DNA of 64,000 nt, taken from contig CABUUK010000002.1 of assembly GCA_902494765.1 (NCBI GenBank), positions 1 to 64,000 on the forward strand, read 5' to 3'. The stretch's first letter is position 1; each line of letters begins with the position of its first letter. A program made the translations under genes and the position numbers. The DNA comes from an uncultured Collinsella sp. Its GTDB lineage: Bacteria > Actinomycetota > Coriobacteriia > Coriobacteriales > Coriobacteriaceae. The notes below the pieces were generated by a model. That model ran no database searches. It was given only the letters and a program-made list of their open reading frames with translations, and had not been told where the DNA came from. Of the stretch, positions 44,954 to 55,806 are shown piece by piece.

Positions 44954-46775
44954 GGCGCTCACCCCCTTCCAAGGGTGATCCGCATGCGACGGAGGAAAAC
45001 GGACCATTCGCGCAGCCATCGTCGCTGCCGTCGCCGGCGTCCGCGTTCCCCGCAAACTCCATCTGCGAGGCATAAATCTCCTGGTATATGTTGTCGCCCG
45101 CTAGCAGTTCCTCGTGCGTGCCCACGCCGTGGACACGACCGTCGTCCAATACCACAATGTGATCGGCATCCATGACACTCGCGATGCGCTGGGCGATGAT
45201 GAGCACGGTCGTATCGGAAATCCGGGCGATGTGCTCGCGAATCTTAGCGTCGGTCGCCATATCGACCGCGCTGGTGGAGTCGTCAAAAATGAGCACGCGC
45301 GGATGCTTGAGCAGCGTACGCGCGATGCACAGGCGTTGCTTCTGGCCACCCGAAACACCAGCGCCGCCTTGGCCCAACTCGCCGTCCAGCCCGCCGATGC
45401 GATCAAGGAACTCGTCCACGCACGCCGCGCGGCAAGCCGCGAGGAGCTCATCGTCCGACGCCTGCGGATTGCCCCACCGCAGGTTCTCGCGCACGGTACC
45501 CGTAAACAGCACATTCTTTTGCAGCACAATGCCCACAGCGTCGCGTAGAGTCGCGAGGTCGTAGTCGCGCACGTCGTGTCCGCCCACAAGCACGGCGCCT
45601 TCGGTGGCGTCGTACAGGCGCGCAATCAGCTGCACAAGCGAGCTCTTGCCCGAGCCCGTGCCGCCGAGGATGCCCACCGTCGAGCCGCTCTCGATGCGAA
45701 GGTCGATATGCTGGAGCACATCCTCGGCTGCATCCGCGCGGTATTTAAAGGAAACGTCGCGAAACTCGATACTGCCGTCCGCTGGCGCCGCAATCGCGAG
45801 GTCTCCCGCGGGGTTGGCGATAAAGGGCTCCTCATCGAGCACCTCGGCGATACGGCCCACACTCGTAAGAGCGCGCGTGAGCAGCAAAAACACGTTGGAA
45901 ATCATCATGAGCGAATTCATGATCAGCAGCACGTAGCTCATAAAGCCCGTGAGCGAGCCCACGCCCAGCTTGCCGGCGAGAATCATGCGGCCGCCAATCC
46001 ACAGGATGGAGAGCGCAGCCACGTACATCGACAGCTGAAACACCGGCAGGTTGAGCACCGCGCTGCCAAAGGTCTTTGTCGCTGTGCGCGCAAGCTCGGT
46101 ATTGACTGCGTCGAACTTGGCCTCCTCGTGCTCGGTACGAACGTAGGCCTTGACGGCACGCACGGCGGTGAGGTCTTCCTGTACCACGCCGTTGAGGTGG
46201 TCCATCGAGGTCTGGAGTTGGCGGTAGAGCGGGCTCACGCGATAGGTGATGACACCCAGCACGATCGCCAGCACGGGCAAGATGATCGCAAAGACGGTGG
46301 CGAGCGGGCGCGACAGCATCAGCGCGTAGATAAGGCCGACGATAAGCGTCACCGGGCCGCGCACCATAGGGCGAAAGCCGTTGCCCACAGCATTTTGGAT
46401 AACGGTGATGTCCGTGGTCATGCGGGTGACGAGCGAGCTGGCGTCGTAGTTGTCCAGGTTACCAAAAGCGAGCGTCTGAATCTTTTTGTACTCGGCCTCG
46501 CGCAGGTTAGCGCCTAGGCCCGAGGCAACGCGGGCGGACGTGCGGGCATAACCCAAGCCCAGTACCAGCGAAAGCGCAGCGCACACCAACATGTACGCGC
46601 CCTGCAGCAGCATGTAGTTGATATCACCCGCAGGCACGCCCACATCGATGATGTTGGCCATGATGACCGGGATAAACAGCTCGAGCACCGTCTCGACCGA
46701 CACAAAGAACACGCCGAGGATGGCATCGCGACGGTATGCCCCTAGATAGGAAAACAGTATTTTGAGATTGCGCAC
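44946..46775 (-). CDS. ABC exporter half, first of a heterodimer
   Basis: 609 residues, starting at GTG 46775 after GGGGGT. The membrane part (about 15-310) and ATPase domain (Walker A GGTGSGKSS, signature VSGGQKQR, Walker B VLIFDDSTSAVD) are complete. The Asp in place of the catalytic Glu after Walker B (DDSTSAVD) is the degenerate site usual in one half of heterodimeric exporters such as LmrCD or TM287/288. The partner at 44953-43055 has the intact DEATS. A good promoter lies upstream. Confidence 0.9.
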   Translation of the reverse strand: MRNLKILFSYLGAYRRDAILGVFFVSVETVLELFIPVIMANIIDVGVPAGDINYMLLQGAYMLVCAALSLVLGLGYARTSARVASGLGANLREAEYKKIQTLAFGNLDNYDASSLVTRMTTDITVIQNAVGNGFRPMVRGPVTLIVGLIYALMLSRPLATVFAIILPVLAIVLGVITYRVSPLYRQLQTSMDHLNGVVQEDLTAVRAVKAYVRTEHEEAKFDAVNTELARTATKTFGSAVLNLPVFQLSMYVAALSILWIGGRMILAGKLGVGSLTGFMSYVLLIMNSLMMISNVFLLLTRALTSVGRIAEVLDEEPFIANPAGDLAIAAPADGSIEFRDVSFKYRADAAEDVLQHIDLRIESGSTVGILGGTGSGKSSLVQLIARLYDATEGAVLVGGHDVRDYDLATLRDAVGIVLQKNVLFTGTVRENLRWGNPQASDDELLAACRAACVDEFLDRIGGLDGELGQGGAGVSGGQKQRLCIARTLLKHPRVLIFDDSTSAVDMATDAKIREHIARISDTTVLIIAQRIASVMDADHIVVLDDGRVHGVGTHEELLAGDNIYQEIYASQMEFAGNADAGDGSDDGCANGPFSSVACGSPLEGGERRA

Positions 46776-46814
46776 GCAGGTTCAACCCCCATCAAACGTT
46801 GTTCGCAAACGCAC

Positions 46815-46844
46815 GTATTATTGCGCGCCGAATAATGGTGTCAA
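46815..46844 (-). promoter_or_regulatory. Promoter of the heterodimeric ABC exporter operon
   Basis: On the minus strand TTGACA (46839-46844) and TAATAC (46815-46820) are 18 bases apart. The -35 is embedded in CGGAATACTTGACACC and overlaps a GAATA/TATTC inverted repeat that could be an operator. Confidence 0.7.
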
Positions 46845-46962
46845 GTATTCCGAAATCGTTTTCTGCAAGGTTAGCGCCGGCGGCGAGTTCTCGTGATGTG
46901 TGTCCATATTCACTCGGAATAATGGTGCGCGAGACTTTTTCGCTCCGACGTCATCACAAACC

Positions 46963-46993
46963 TTGACTCTACAATCGTTGTAGGGTTTTCACT
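46963..46993 (+). promoter_or_regulatory. MerR-type promoter of the MATE pump
   Basis: TTGACT (46963-46968) and TTCACT (46988-46993) are 19 bases apart, the stretched spacer typical of MerR-activated promoters. The dyad CTACAA-TCG-TTGTAG (46969-46983) fills the spacer, extended by ACT/GGT flanks with one mismatch. The MerR gene lies downstream of the pump. Confidence 0.7.
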
Positions 46994-47033
46994 ACACTGG
47001 TACGTAAACAAACCCAGCCAGAAAGCCCCGCCC

Positions 47034-48380
47034 ATGGAACACGACCTCACACGCGGCAATGTCCTTAAGACCATCGCGGTCTTTGCCCTGCCCTATATGC
47101 TCTCGTACTTTTTGCAGATGCTCTACGGCATGGCCGACCTGTACATGATGGGGCAGTTTAGCGGCGCCGCCGGCATCACCGCCGTGGGCAATGGTGCGCA
47201 GACGCTCTATATCATTACCGTGACGCTCGTGGGCCTGACCATGGGCACGACGGTCATCGTCGGCCACGCCGTGGGCTCGCGCCGGTTTGACCGCGCCGAG
47301 ACCGCCATCGGCAACACCATTACGCTCTTTATGGGCGTCTCGGTGGTGCTGGCCGCTGTCCTGCTCGCACTGTGCCCGCAAATCGTGGCGCTCATTGGCA
47401 CGCCGGCCGAGGCGGTCGAAGGCACCGCCGCCTACCTGCGTATCTGCTTTGTCGGCATTCCCTTTATCGCCGCGTACAATATCCTCTCGGCCATCTTTCG
47501 CGGGCTGGGCGATTCGCGCTCGCCTATGTACGTGATCGGCGTGGCATGCATCATCAACATCGCGCTCGATTTTTTGTTTATCGGGCACATGGGGCTCGGC
47601 CCCGTGGGCGCGGCGCTCGGCACGGTAACCGCGCAGACGGCCAGCGTTGCCCTCGCGCTCGTGTGGCTCAAGAGCCGCCGCACGAACATCCACGTTAGGC
47701 GCAGCGACCTGCGCCCCCAGCCCGAGGTGCTCGGCAGCATTCTTAAGATCGGCGTGCCTGTGGCCGTGCAGGACGGCTGCATCCAGGTGGCGTTTATGTT
47801 TATCACCGTCATCGCCAACCACCGAGGGCTCGTCGACGCCGCCGCCGTGGGCCTGGTCGAGAAGATGATCAGCTTTTTGTTCATTGTGCCGAGTTCCATG
47901 GGCGCCACCGTCAGCGCACTCACAGCGCAAAATGCCGGCGCGGGCAAGGGCGACCGCGCGCGCCAGGTACTCAAAGACGCCATGACCATCTCGGTAGTGT
48001 ACGGCTGTCTGATCACAACGCTGATGTGGCTGGTGGCACCGACGTTTATCGGCTTTTTTGCCAAGGACGCCGCGGTGGTCGCGGCCGGCACCGGCTATAT
48101 GCACAGTTATATTTTCGATGCAATCTTTGCCGGCATCCACATTTGCTTTAGCGGCTTTTTCGCTGCATACGGCAAGAGCTACATCGGCTTTGCGCACAAC
48201 GTGCTGGCCGTGGCACTCATTCGCGTGCCCGGTGCATGGCTGCTGTCGAACGCCTATTCCGACACGCTCTTTCCCATGGGCATCGCGTCGCCGTGCGGGT
48301 CGATTTTGTCGGCAGTCATTTGCGTTGTCGCGTTTACCGTACTCAACCGGCGCGGGGCTTTTGACAAGCTGGCAGCGTAG
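47034..48380 (+). CDS. MATE-family efflux transporter
   Basis: 448 residues with twelve membrane helices in two six-helix halves. The opening TIAVFALPYMLSYFLQMLYGMADLYMMGQ and the second-half repeat ILKIGVPVAVQDGCIQVAFMF are typical of NorM/DinF-like multidrug exporters driven by Na+ or H+. It is followed 77 bases later by a MerR regulator on the same strand, which probably senses the exported compound and acts at the dyad promoter upstream. Confidence 0.92.
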   Translation: MEHDLTRGNVLKTIAVFALPYMLSYFLQMLYGMADLYMMGQFSGAAGITAVGNGAQTLYIITVTLVGLTMGTTVIVGHAVGSRRFDRAETAIGNTITLFMGVSVVLAAVLLALCPQIVALIGTPAEAVEGTAAYLRICFVGIPFIAAYNILSAIFRGLGDSRSPMYVIGVACIINIALDFLFIGHMGLGPVGAALGTVTAQTASVALALVWLKSRRTNIHVRRSDLRPQPEVLGSILKIGVPVAVQDGCIQVAFMFITVIANHRGLVDAAAVGLVEKMISFLFIVPSSMGATVSALTAQNAGAGKGDRARQVLKDAMTISVVYGCLITTLMWLVAPTFIGFFAKDAAVVAAGTGYMHSYIFDAIFAGIHICFSGFFAAYGKSYIGFAHNVLAVALIRVPGAWLLSNAYSDTLFPMGIASPCGSILSAVICVVAFTVLNRRGAFDKLAA

Positions 48381-48457
48381 CGGATCGTTTGTGTCATACG
48401 ACGGCCGCGCCGCACGACCTCGGCGCCCCTTCCCCGCCCATTGAAAGGAGCGGTCCT

Positions 48458-49303
48458 GTGACCGACATGCCAAGTGAACATACTGAGGGCCTGCTCCGCA
48501 TTGGCGAGGCGGCGCGCTTGTTTAACCTGAGCGTGGGCACGCTGCGCCATTACGAGCAGATGGGCCTTCTTGACCCGGCGCACATCGATCCGGCGAGCGG
48601 GTACCGCTATTACGGATCGCGGCAGCTCTCCACCCTCAATACCATCAGCCACCTGCGCGTTCTCGACTTGCCGTTGGCGCAGATCCGTGAGTTTGTGACC
48701 ACGCGCGATGTGGACCTTATGCAGCGGCAGCTGACTCAGCAGCAGGAGCTCATCGAGCGCAAGCGCCACGAGCTCGAACGCGTGTCGCGTAAGATCGATA
48801 ACCGGCTTGCGCTGCTCCACGATGCCCTGAACACCGAGCTCGACACCATTTGCACAATCGATGTGCCCGAGCTCCGCTGCGTCGTGTTGCGCGAACGCGT
48901 CAACCCTACCGATGCCTATGCGCTAGAGTGGCAAATTCGTCAACTGCAGAAGGGCCAGCACGAGACCTTTGTCTTCCTGGGCAACTTGGGCGTCGGTATT
49001 AGCGCCGAGCGCCTCGCCGCCGGCGACTTTGATGGCTACGACGAGGTCTTTCTACTACTCGATGACACCGATGATTACGTGGGCGACGTCGAGACGCGAT
49101 CCACCGCGCGCTGCCTGGCCATAAGCTTTCGCGGCACGCACGGGCAAGCGGGCCCGCGCTATAAGCAGCTGCTCGGCTATATGCGCGAACATAACCTGAC
49201 ACCCGCCGGTCCATCGCGCGAGATTGCCCTGATCGACGACATCATCAGCGACGACCCCACAACATACGTGACGCAGATCACGGTGCCCGTATCGCTAGGC
49301 TAG
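48458..49303 (+). CDS. MerR-family regulator with effector-binding domain
   Basis: 281 residues from GTG 48458, 7-8 bases after GAAAGGAG; the frame is open 23 codons upstream. The N-terminal winged helix (RIGEAARLFNLSVGTLRHYEQMGLLDPAHIDPASGYRYY, split here across residues 12-50) is classical MerR. A coiled-coil dimer helix follows (about 85-125), and the C-terminal part (about 130-281) resembles a GyrI/BmrR-like multidrug-binding domain. It should activate the MATE gene from the 19-base-spacer promoter. Confidence 0.88.
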   Translation: MTDMPSEHTEGLLRIGEAARLFNLSVGTLRHYEQMGLLDPAHIDPASGYRYYGSRQLSTLNTISHLRVLDLPLAQIREFVTTRDVDLMQRQLTQQQELIERKRHELERVSRKIDNRLALLHDALNTELDTICTIDVPELRCVVLRERVNPTDAYALEWQIRQLQKGQHETFVFLGNLGVGISAERLAAGDFDGYDEVFLLLDDTDDYVGDVETRSTARCLAISFRGTHGQAGPRYKQLLGYMREHNLTPAGPSREIALIDDIISDDPTTYVTQITVPVSLG

Positions 49304-49473
49304 ACCGAGCCTCGTCTCTAACTCGGTCAACGCCTCAAAAGCATCACGAGACGCACCTGCCGAGCGCTCACGTTCCGCAATGCGAATTCGCGCCATCAGG
49401 TGCTCTTTTGCCTGCCCTTGGGCGTGCCTCGTGCGCCCTTCCGCCTGCGAGCAATTGCGATTCTCTATATCCA

Positions 49474-49474
<1 letters not shown>
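49295..49474 (-). CDS. Small 59-residue protein coupled to ligA
   Basis: The ATG at 49474 shares bases with the ligA stop (TAATG), so translation is likely coupled. GAGGTG lies 11 bases upstream within ligA. The product (MDIENRNCSQAEGR... ending ALTELETRLGLA) is charged, helical and without a signal; no family is recognised. Its end overlaps the convergent MerR stop by 9 bases. It is too short for strong statistics, but codon use is reasonable. Confidence 0.45.
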
Positions 49475-51735
<2,261 letters not shown>

Positions 51736-51882
51736 CTAGAGTACCACCGGTCACCATGGCGCCGAATAACCCTTTCGAACCGCATCGAATCGGCAGTCGA
51801 CGAACCGGGATGGATTGCGCGATTAAACCATGCCCTTATCAACTCTAAATGATCCATTTTCCTCCGTCCCCAACGGATCAAT

Positions 51883-51925
51883 AAGAAAAGAGGGGACTGC
51901 CCCACGTTGATGGGACAGCCCCCTC
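51883..51925 (-). terminator. Terminator of the HtrA protease gene
   Basis: The minus-strand stem GAGGGGGCTGTCCCA (51911-51925) pairs with TGGGGCAGTCCCCTC (51890-51904), followed by TTTTCTT. Its core resembles the dispersed GGGACNGTCCC palindromes. Confidence 0.88.
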
Positions 51926-51952
51926 TGGCCTCGATATACGCGATACGGCTCG

Positions 51953-53413
51953 CTAGTAGCCCTGACCGTAGCCTTGACCCTGGCCCTGCTGGCCCAACAG
52001 CTCCTCCAGATACTGGCGCAGCTGCTCGTCGGTAATACCGCCGTTGCCGGTGTCGGTCGCGCTGTCATCCTGCTGCTGGTTCTGCAGCTCCTCATCGGAG
52101 CCCAGCTCGACGGTGACCTTCTTCTCTTCCTTGCCGCGCATGAGCGTGATCTCGACCTTCTCGCCCACCTCGTGGCTGCGCAGGGCGATGATCAGGCCAT
52201 CGGCACTCGTAATCTCGTCGTCGCCCAGCTTGGTAATGACATCGCCCTCTTGGATGCCAGCCTTGGCGGCAGGACCGTCCTCGACGACGCTTGCCACATA
52301 CGCGCCGCTATCGGTGCTCAGCTTGTTGGTGCGGGCGTTAAGCGCATTGACGCTCGAAAGCGTAGCGCCCATGTACGGATGTACCGGCGTCTTGCCGTCG
52401 ATAATCTGGTCGGCAATGTTCTTGGCGTAGTTAACGGGAATAGCAAAGCCCACGCCCGAGCTGGAGCCCGAATAGCTCTCGATAAGCGAGTTAATACCCA
52501 CGAGCTCGCCGTTGTCGTTGACGAGTGCGCCACCGGAGTTGCCCGGGTTGATGGCGGCATCGGTCTGGATCATGTTGGCGTAGATGGTGTTGCCGCTGGT
52601 AGAGCTCATGGCCGTGGAGCGATAGAGCGCCGACACAATACCCGTGGAGACAGACTGCTCGTTGCCGAACGGCGAACCGATCGCCATGACCCACTCGCCC
52701 ACGTTGAGCTTGGAGGAGTCACCGATCTCGATCGGCGTGAGCTTTGAGGCGTCAGCATCCTTGAGTTTGATGACGGCCAGGTCGCTCGAGGCATCGTTGC
52801 CCACGAACTCGGCCTCGTACGTGGTTCCGTCGTCCATGGTAACCACGTACTGGTCATAGCCATCGACCACGTGGTTGTTGGTGAGGATGTGGCCCTCGGT
52901 ATCGAGCACAACGCCCGAGCCGACGCTGCCCGAGCCGTCCGACTCGTCGGCAGACTGCGAAAGCGAGCCATTCTGGCTGCCGCTCGAAGTGGCGGTAATG
53001 GAAACCACGGAGGGCAGGGCCTTGGCAGAAACGGCCTCGGCCAGCGTGGTATCCTCGGAGTCGATGGTGATCTTTTGCGCCGATGAACCCGAAGCACCCG
53101 CCGTCACGGCGTTCCTGCCGCCGCCGATATCGAGCGTGCCGCTCATAATGAGCGCGATGACCAGCAGAGCGCCACAGGCACAGCCGGCAAGCGCCGTAAT
53201 AAAGATCGGCAGTTTTTTGGTCTTGGTCTTGACCACCGTGTGCTTGTTTACAACCTGCTGGCCGCCCAGCGGCTTGCCGGTCTGCGTGTCGTAGGCTTGC
53301 ACGTAGGGAATGTTGCCGTCGGCAGGCGTCGACTCCACCTGTACGCGCGGCTGCTGCTGAGTATCGCCGGCATTGCCCGGATCCTGGGGGAGCTGGGAAT
53401 CGTTCTCGCTCAT
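51953..53413 (-). CDS. htrA: HtrA/DegP-like serine protease with PDZ domain
   Basis: 486 residues from ATG 53413 (AAAGGA upstream). A cytoplasmic N-terminus is followed by one membrane anchor (about 72-95, ITALAGCACGALLVIALIM). The trypsin-like domain has its triad at ILTNNHVVDGY (His), SSDLAVIKL (Asp) and NPGNSGGALV (Ser). A PDZ domain (about 370-450, GIQEGDVITKLGDDEI) and a Gly/Gln/Tyr tail end the protein. It should degrade misfolded envelope proteins outside the membrane. It is monocistronic. Confidence 0.95.
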   Translation of the reverse strand: MSENDSQLPQDPGNAGDTQQQPRVQVESTPADGNIPYVQAYDTQTGKPLGGQQVVNKHTVVKTKTKKLPIFITALAGCACGALLVIALIMSGTLDIGGGRNAVTAGASGSSAQKITIDSEDTTLAEAVSAKALPSVVSITATSSGSQNGSLSQSADESDGSGSVGSGVVLDTEGHILTNNHVVDGYDQYVVTMDDGTTYEAEFVGNDASSDLAVIKLKDADASKLTPIEIGDSSKLNVGEWVMAIGSPFGNEQSVSTGIVSALYRSTAMSSTSGNTIYANMIQTDAAINPGNSGGALVNDNGELVGINSLIESYSGSSSGVGFAIPVNYAKNIADQIIDGKTPVHPYMGATLSSVNALNARTNKLSTDSGAYVASVVEDGPAAKAGIQEGDVITKLGDDEITSADGLIIALRSHEVGEKVEITLMRGKEEKKVTVELGSDEELQNQQQDDSATDTGNGGITDEQLRQYLEELLGQQGQGQGYGQGY

Positions 53414-53583
53414 AGCTGCAATCCTTTCGTCAAATAACCAAAGGCCCGCCAAACATGTGGCGGGCCATCATTGTTCACGTTGAGTTGTACCCCAATATGC
53501 GGGCGAACGTGTATGAGAATGCAATCTTTTAGGAAGGCTTAAGTTCTGCTGCAAACTCGAGAGGAATCCACGCATGCGGCAAA

Positions 53584-53616
53584 ACCACCACAAAGGTGCC
53601 TGTCCCCTTTGCGGTG
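53584..53616. repeat. Palindrome of the CCACCACAAAGG family, copy 5
   Basis: ACCACCACAAAGG and CCTTTGCGGTG arms around TGCCTGTCC, just past the stop of the GlnR-like gene. One arm has a T-to-C change. Confidence 0.8.
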
Positions 53617-53621
53617 AAAAG

Positions 53622-54284
53622 CTAGTCCTTAAACAGATAGCCCACGCCGCGGACGGTGGTGATATGAGCCGCGATCTGCGGACCCACCTTGGAGCGGATG
53701 CGTCGGATGTGCACGTCGACGGTGCGCGTGCCGCCGCAGTACTCAAAGCCCCACACGCGGTGCAGCAGCACCTCGCGGCTGTAGGCGCGGTTGGGGTGCG
53801 TCGCCAAAAAGCTCAACAGCGAGTACTCCATCAGCGTCAGATCGATGGGCTCATCATCGAGCGTCACCTGGTAGGTGGCCAGGTTGATCTCGAGGTTGTC
53901 GATGTTGAGCACATCGTCGGCGGTGACGGTCTCTTCCTCGCCCATCAGGCGCTGCGCACGAGCCTTGAGCTCGTTGGGCGTCGCCGTGGGGCATACAAAG
54001 TCGGCATGCGCGTGATTCGGCAGGCGCAGGGTGCCGAGCGCCTCGTCGTCGACAATCACCAGCATGGGAACGCCGCCGCGATCGTCGAGCCACTTGGCAA
54101 TCTGATCGATACGGTCGCTGCGGATGCCATCGGAATCGAGGATCAGCAGGTCAAAGTCGTGCGCTGCAGTCGGCGAATCGGGGGTTGCCAGGCTCACCTC
54201 GACACCCAGGGTGGTCGTCAGGCTGCGGGCAAACTCGTGGAAGCGCGTCGTGCGCGCCATGAACAGGGCACTCTTTTCGGACAT
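53622..54284 (-). CDS. OmpR-type regulator, GlnR-like
   Basis: 220 residues from ATG 54284 (TTGGAGG upstream). The receiver domain (1-115) keeps LLILDSDG but lacks the acidic pair normally found after strand 1 (here ALFMART), so it may not be phosphorylated. The C-terminal winged helix (about 125-220, LTLMEYSLLSFLATHPNRAYSREVLLHRVWG and RTVDVHIRRIRSKVG) is classical OmpR. No histidine kinase is adjacent. Atypical OmpR proteins of this kind in Actinobacteria include GlnR, the nitrogen regulator, and the gene lies 50 bases downstream of glnA on the same strand. Confidence 0.8.
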   Translation of the reverse strand: MSEKSALFMARTTRFHEFARSLTTTLGVEVSLATPDSPTAAHDFDLLILDSDGIRSDRIDQIAKWLDDRGGVPMLVIVDDEALGTLRLPNHAHADFVCPTATPNELKARAQRLMGEEETVTADDVLNIDNLEINLATYQVTLDDEPIDLTLMEYSLLSFLATHPNRAYSREVLLHRVWGFEYCGGTRTVDVHIRRIRSKVGPQIAAHITTVRGVGYLFKD

Positions 54285-54334
54285 ATCGGCCTCCAAGGAA
54301 ATGAGCTCAATCGTACTGGAACAAGCCAGCGTGA

Positions 54335-55672
54335 TTAGGAGTTCGCCAGGTAGTGCTTGATCTCCCACTCGGTGATCGTGGACTCAAACTTATGCCATTC
54401 GTCGCGCTTCTTTTTGAGGAAGAAGCTGTGGATGTGCTCGCCGAGGGCATCCTTCATAAACTGCGAGTCCTCAAACACGTCGAGCGCCTCTTTGAGCGAG
54501 CGCGGCAGCGGCGTATAGCCGGCCTCGACCATCTGACGGTCGGTGAGCTTGAGCGTCTCGGCCGTGGCCTCGGGCGGGAGCTCCAGCTTGCGCTCGATGC
54601 CGTCCAGACCAGCCGCCAGCGTGACGGCGTTGACCAGGTACGGATTGGCCATGGGATCGGGACTGCGCAGCTCGATGCGCGTGGACAGCTGCTTGCCGGG
54701 CTTGTAGACCGGAATGCGGACCATACTCGCGCGGTTACGCAGGCCCCACGTGGCGTACTGCGGCACGGAGTCGCCGCCCGTGGTAATGCGCTTGTACGAG
54801 TTGACCGTGGGGTTGGTGATGGCGCTGATCTCGCGCGCGTGCGCCAGGATGCCGGCCATGTAGTGCTTGGCGATATCGGAGAGGTGGTACTTCTCGTCGT
54901 CCTCGCCCCAAAAGACGTTGTTGCCGTCGTGGTCGAATAGCGACTGGCACAGGAACATAGCGCTGCCGTCCTCGCCCGCCAACGGCTTGGGCATAAAGGA
55001 GGCGTGGCAACCGCTCTCGTAAGCCTGCTGCTTAATGATGAGCTTGGCCGTGGTGATGGCGTCGGACATGCTCAGGGCCTCGGCGTGGCGCAGGCTCATG
55101 CCATGCTGCGAGCGGCCGGCGGCGTGGAAGGTGTACTCCACGGGCACGGACATCTTCTCGAGCGTGAGGACCGTGTTGCGGCGCAGGTCGCGAGCGGCAT
55201 CGCTCACCGAAAGATCGAAGTAGCCCACGTTGTCGAGCGGCTCGGGCGTGTGCTCGTCGGGAAAGTAATAATACTCCAGCTCGGCACCAACGTTGAGCAG
55301 ATAGCCCGCCTTCTCGGCCTTGTAGAACATGCGGCGCAGAGCATCGCGCGGGTCGCCGGCAAACGGCTTGCGGTCGGGGGTGCACACATCGCAGAACACG
55401 CGGGCGACGCCGTTGTGACTCGGACGCCACGGCAGAATCTGGAAGGTCGAAGCATCGGGGAATGCGAGCATGTCGGCTTCCTCGGGCGTGGCAAAGCCCT
55501 CGATGGCGGAGCCGTCAAAGCCAATACCCTCCTCAAAAGCGACCTCGAGGTCCTCGGGGCTAATGGCAAAGTTCTTGAGGCGGCCGAGAATGTCGACAAA
55601 CCACAGACGCACAAAGCGGATGTCACGCTGCTCTACGGAGCGGAGTACGTAATCGATGTTCTGCTGGTTCAT
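54335..55672 (-). CDS. glnA: Glutamine synthetase type I
   Basis: 445 residues, the length of the GSI-alpha type of Firmicutes and some Actinobacteria rather than the 470-residue GSI-beta. It makes glutamine from glutamate, ammonia and ATP. Visible are GFDGSAIEGFA, the metal Glu residues in LNVGAELEYYYF, the ATP loop and TGGDSVPQYATWGLRNRASMVRIP, where Arg residues bind glutamate. No adenylylation Tyr motif typical of GSI-beta is seen near the C-terminus. It precedes the GlnR-like regulator and has a candidate GlnR box upstream. Confidence 0.96.
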   Translation of the reverse strand: MNQQNIDYVLRSVEQRDIRFVRLWFVDILGRLKNFAISPEDLEVAFEEGIGFDGSAIEGFATPEEADMLAFPDASTFQILPWRPSHNGVARVFCDVCTPDRKPFAGDPRDALRRMFYKAEKAGYLLNVGAELEYYYFPDEHTPEPLDNVGYFDLSVSDAARDLRRNTVLTLEKMSVPVEYTFHAAGRSQHGMSLRHAEALSMSDAITTAKLIIKQQAYESGCHASFMPKPLAGEDGSAMFLCQSLFDHDGNNVFWGEDDEKYHLSDIAKHYMAGILAHAREISAITNPTVNSYKRITTGGDSVPQYATWGLRNRASMVRIPVYKPGKQLSTRIELRSPDPMANPYLVNAVTLAAGLDGIERKLELPPEATAETLKLTDRQMVEAGYTPLPRSLKEALDVFEDSQFMKDALGEHIHSFFLKKKRDEWHKFESTITEWEIKHYLANS

Positions 55673-55737
55673 GTCGCTCCCCTTTCTTTCGGGCGGGTTT
55701 CGACTGGTCTATATCGCAGATACTATCGCAGAAAAAT

Positions 55738-55753
55738 GTTTCCGCAGGGTTAA
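55738..55753 (-). promoter_or_regulatory. Candidate GlnR box upstream of glnA
   Basis: On the minus strand TTAAC, six bases, then GAAAC matches the actinobacterial GlnR half-box gTnAC-N6-GaAAC at all but the first position. It lies about 65 bases upstream of the glnA start. Confidence 0.5.
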
Positions 55754-55806
55754 AGCGTATCAAGCGCTCAAAAAACGTGCGCGAACAGGCCGTTGCGAAC
55801 GAGCGG

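Noticed and set aside
46992..48473. Minus-strand 490-codon frame opposite the MATE gene
   Set aside because: His/Asp-rich composition typical of antisense translation of GC-rich membrane genes.
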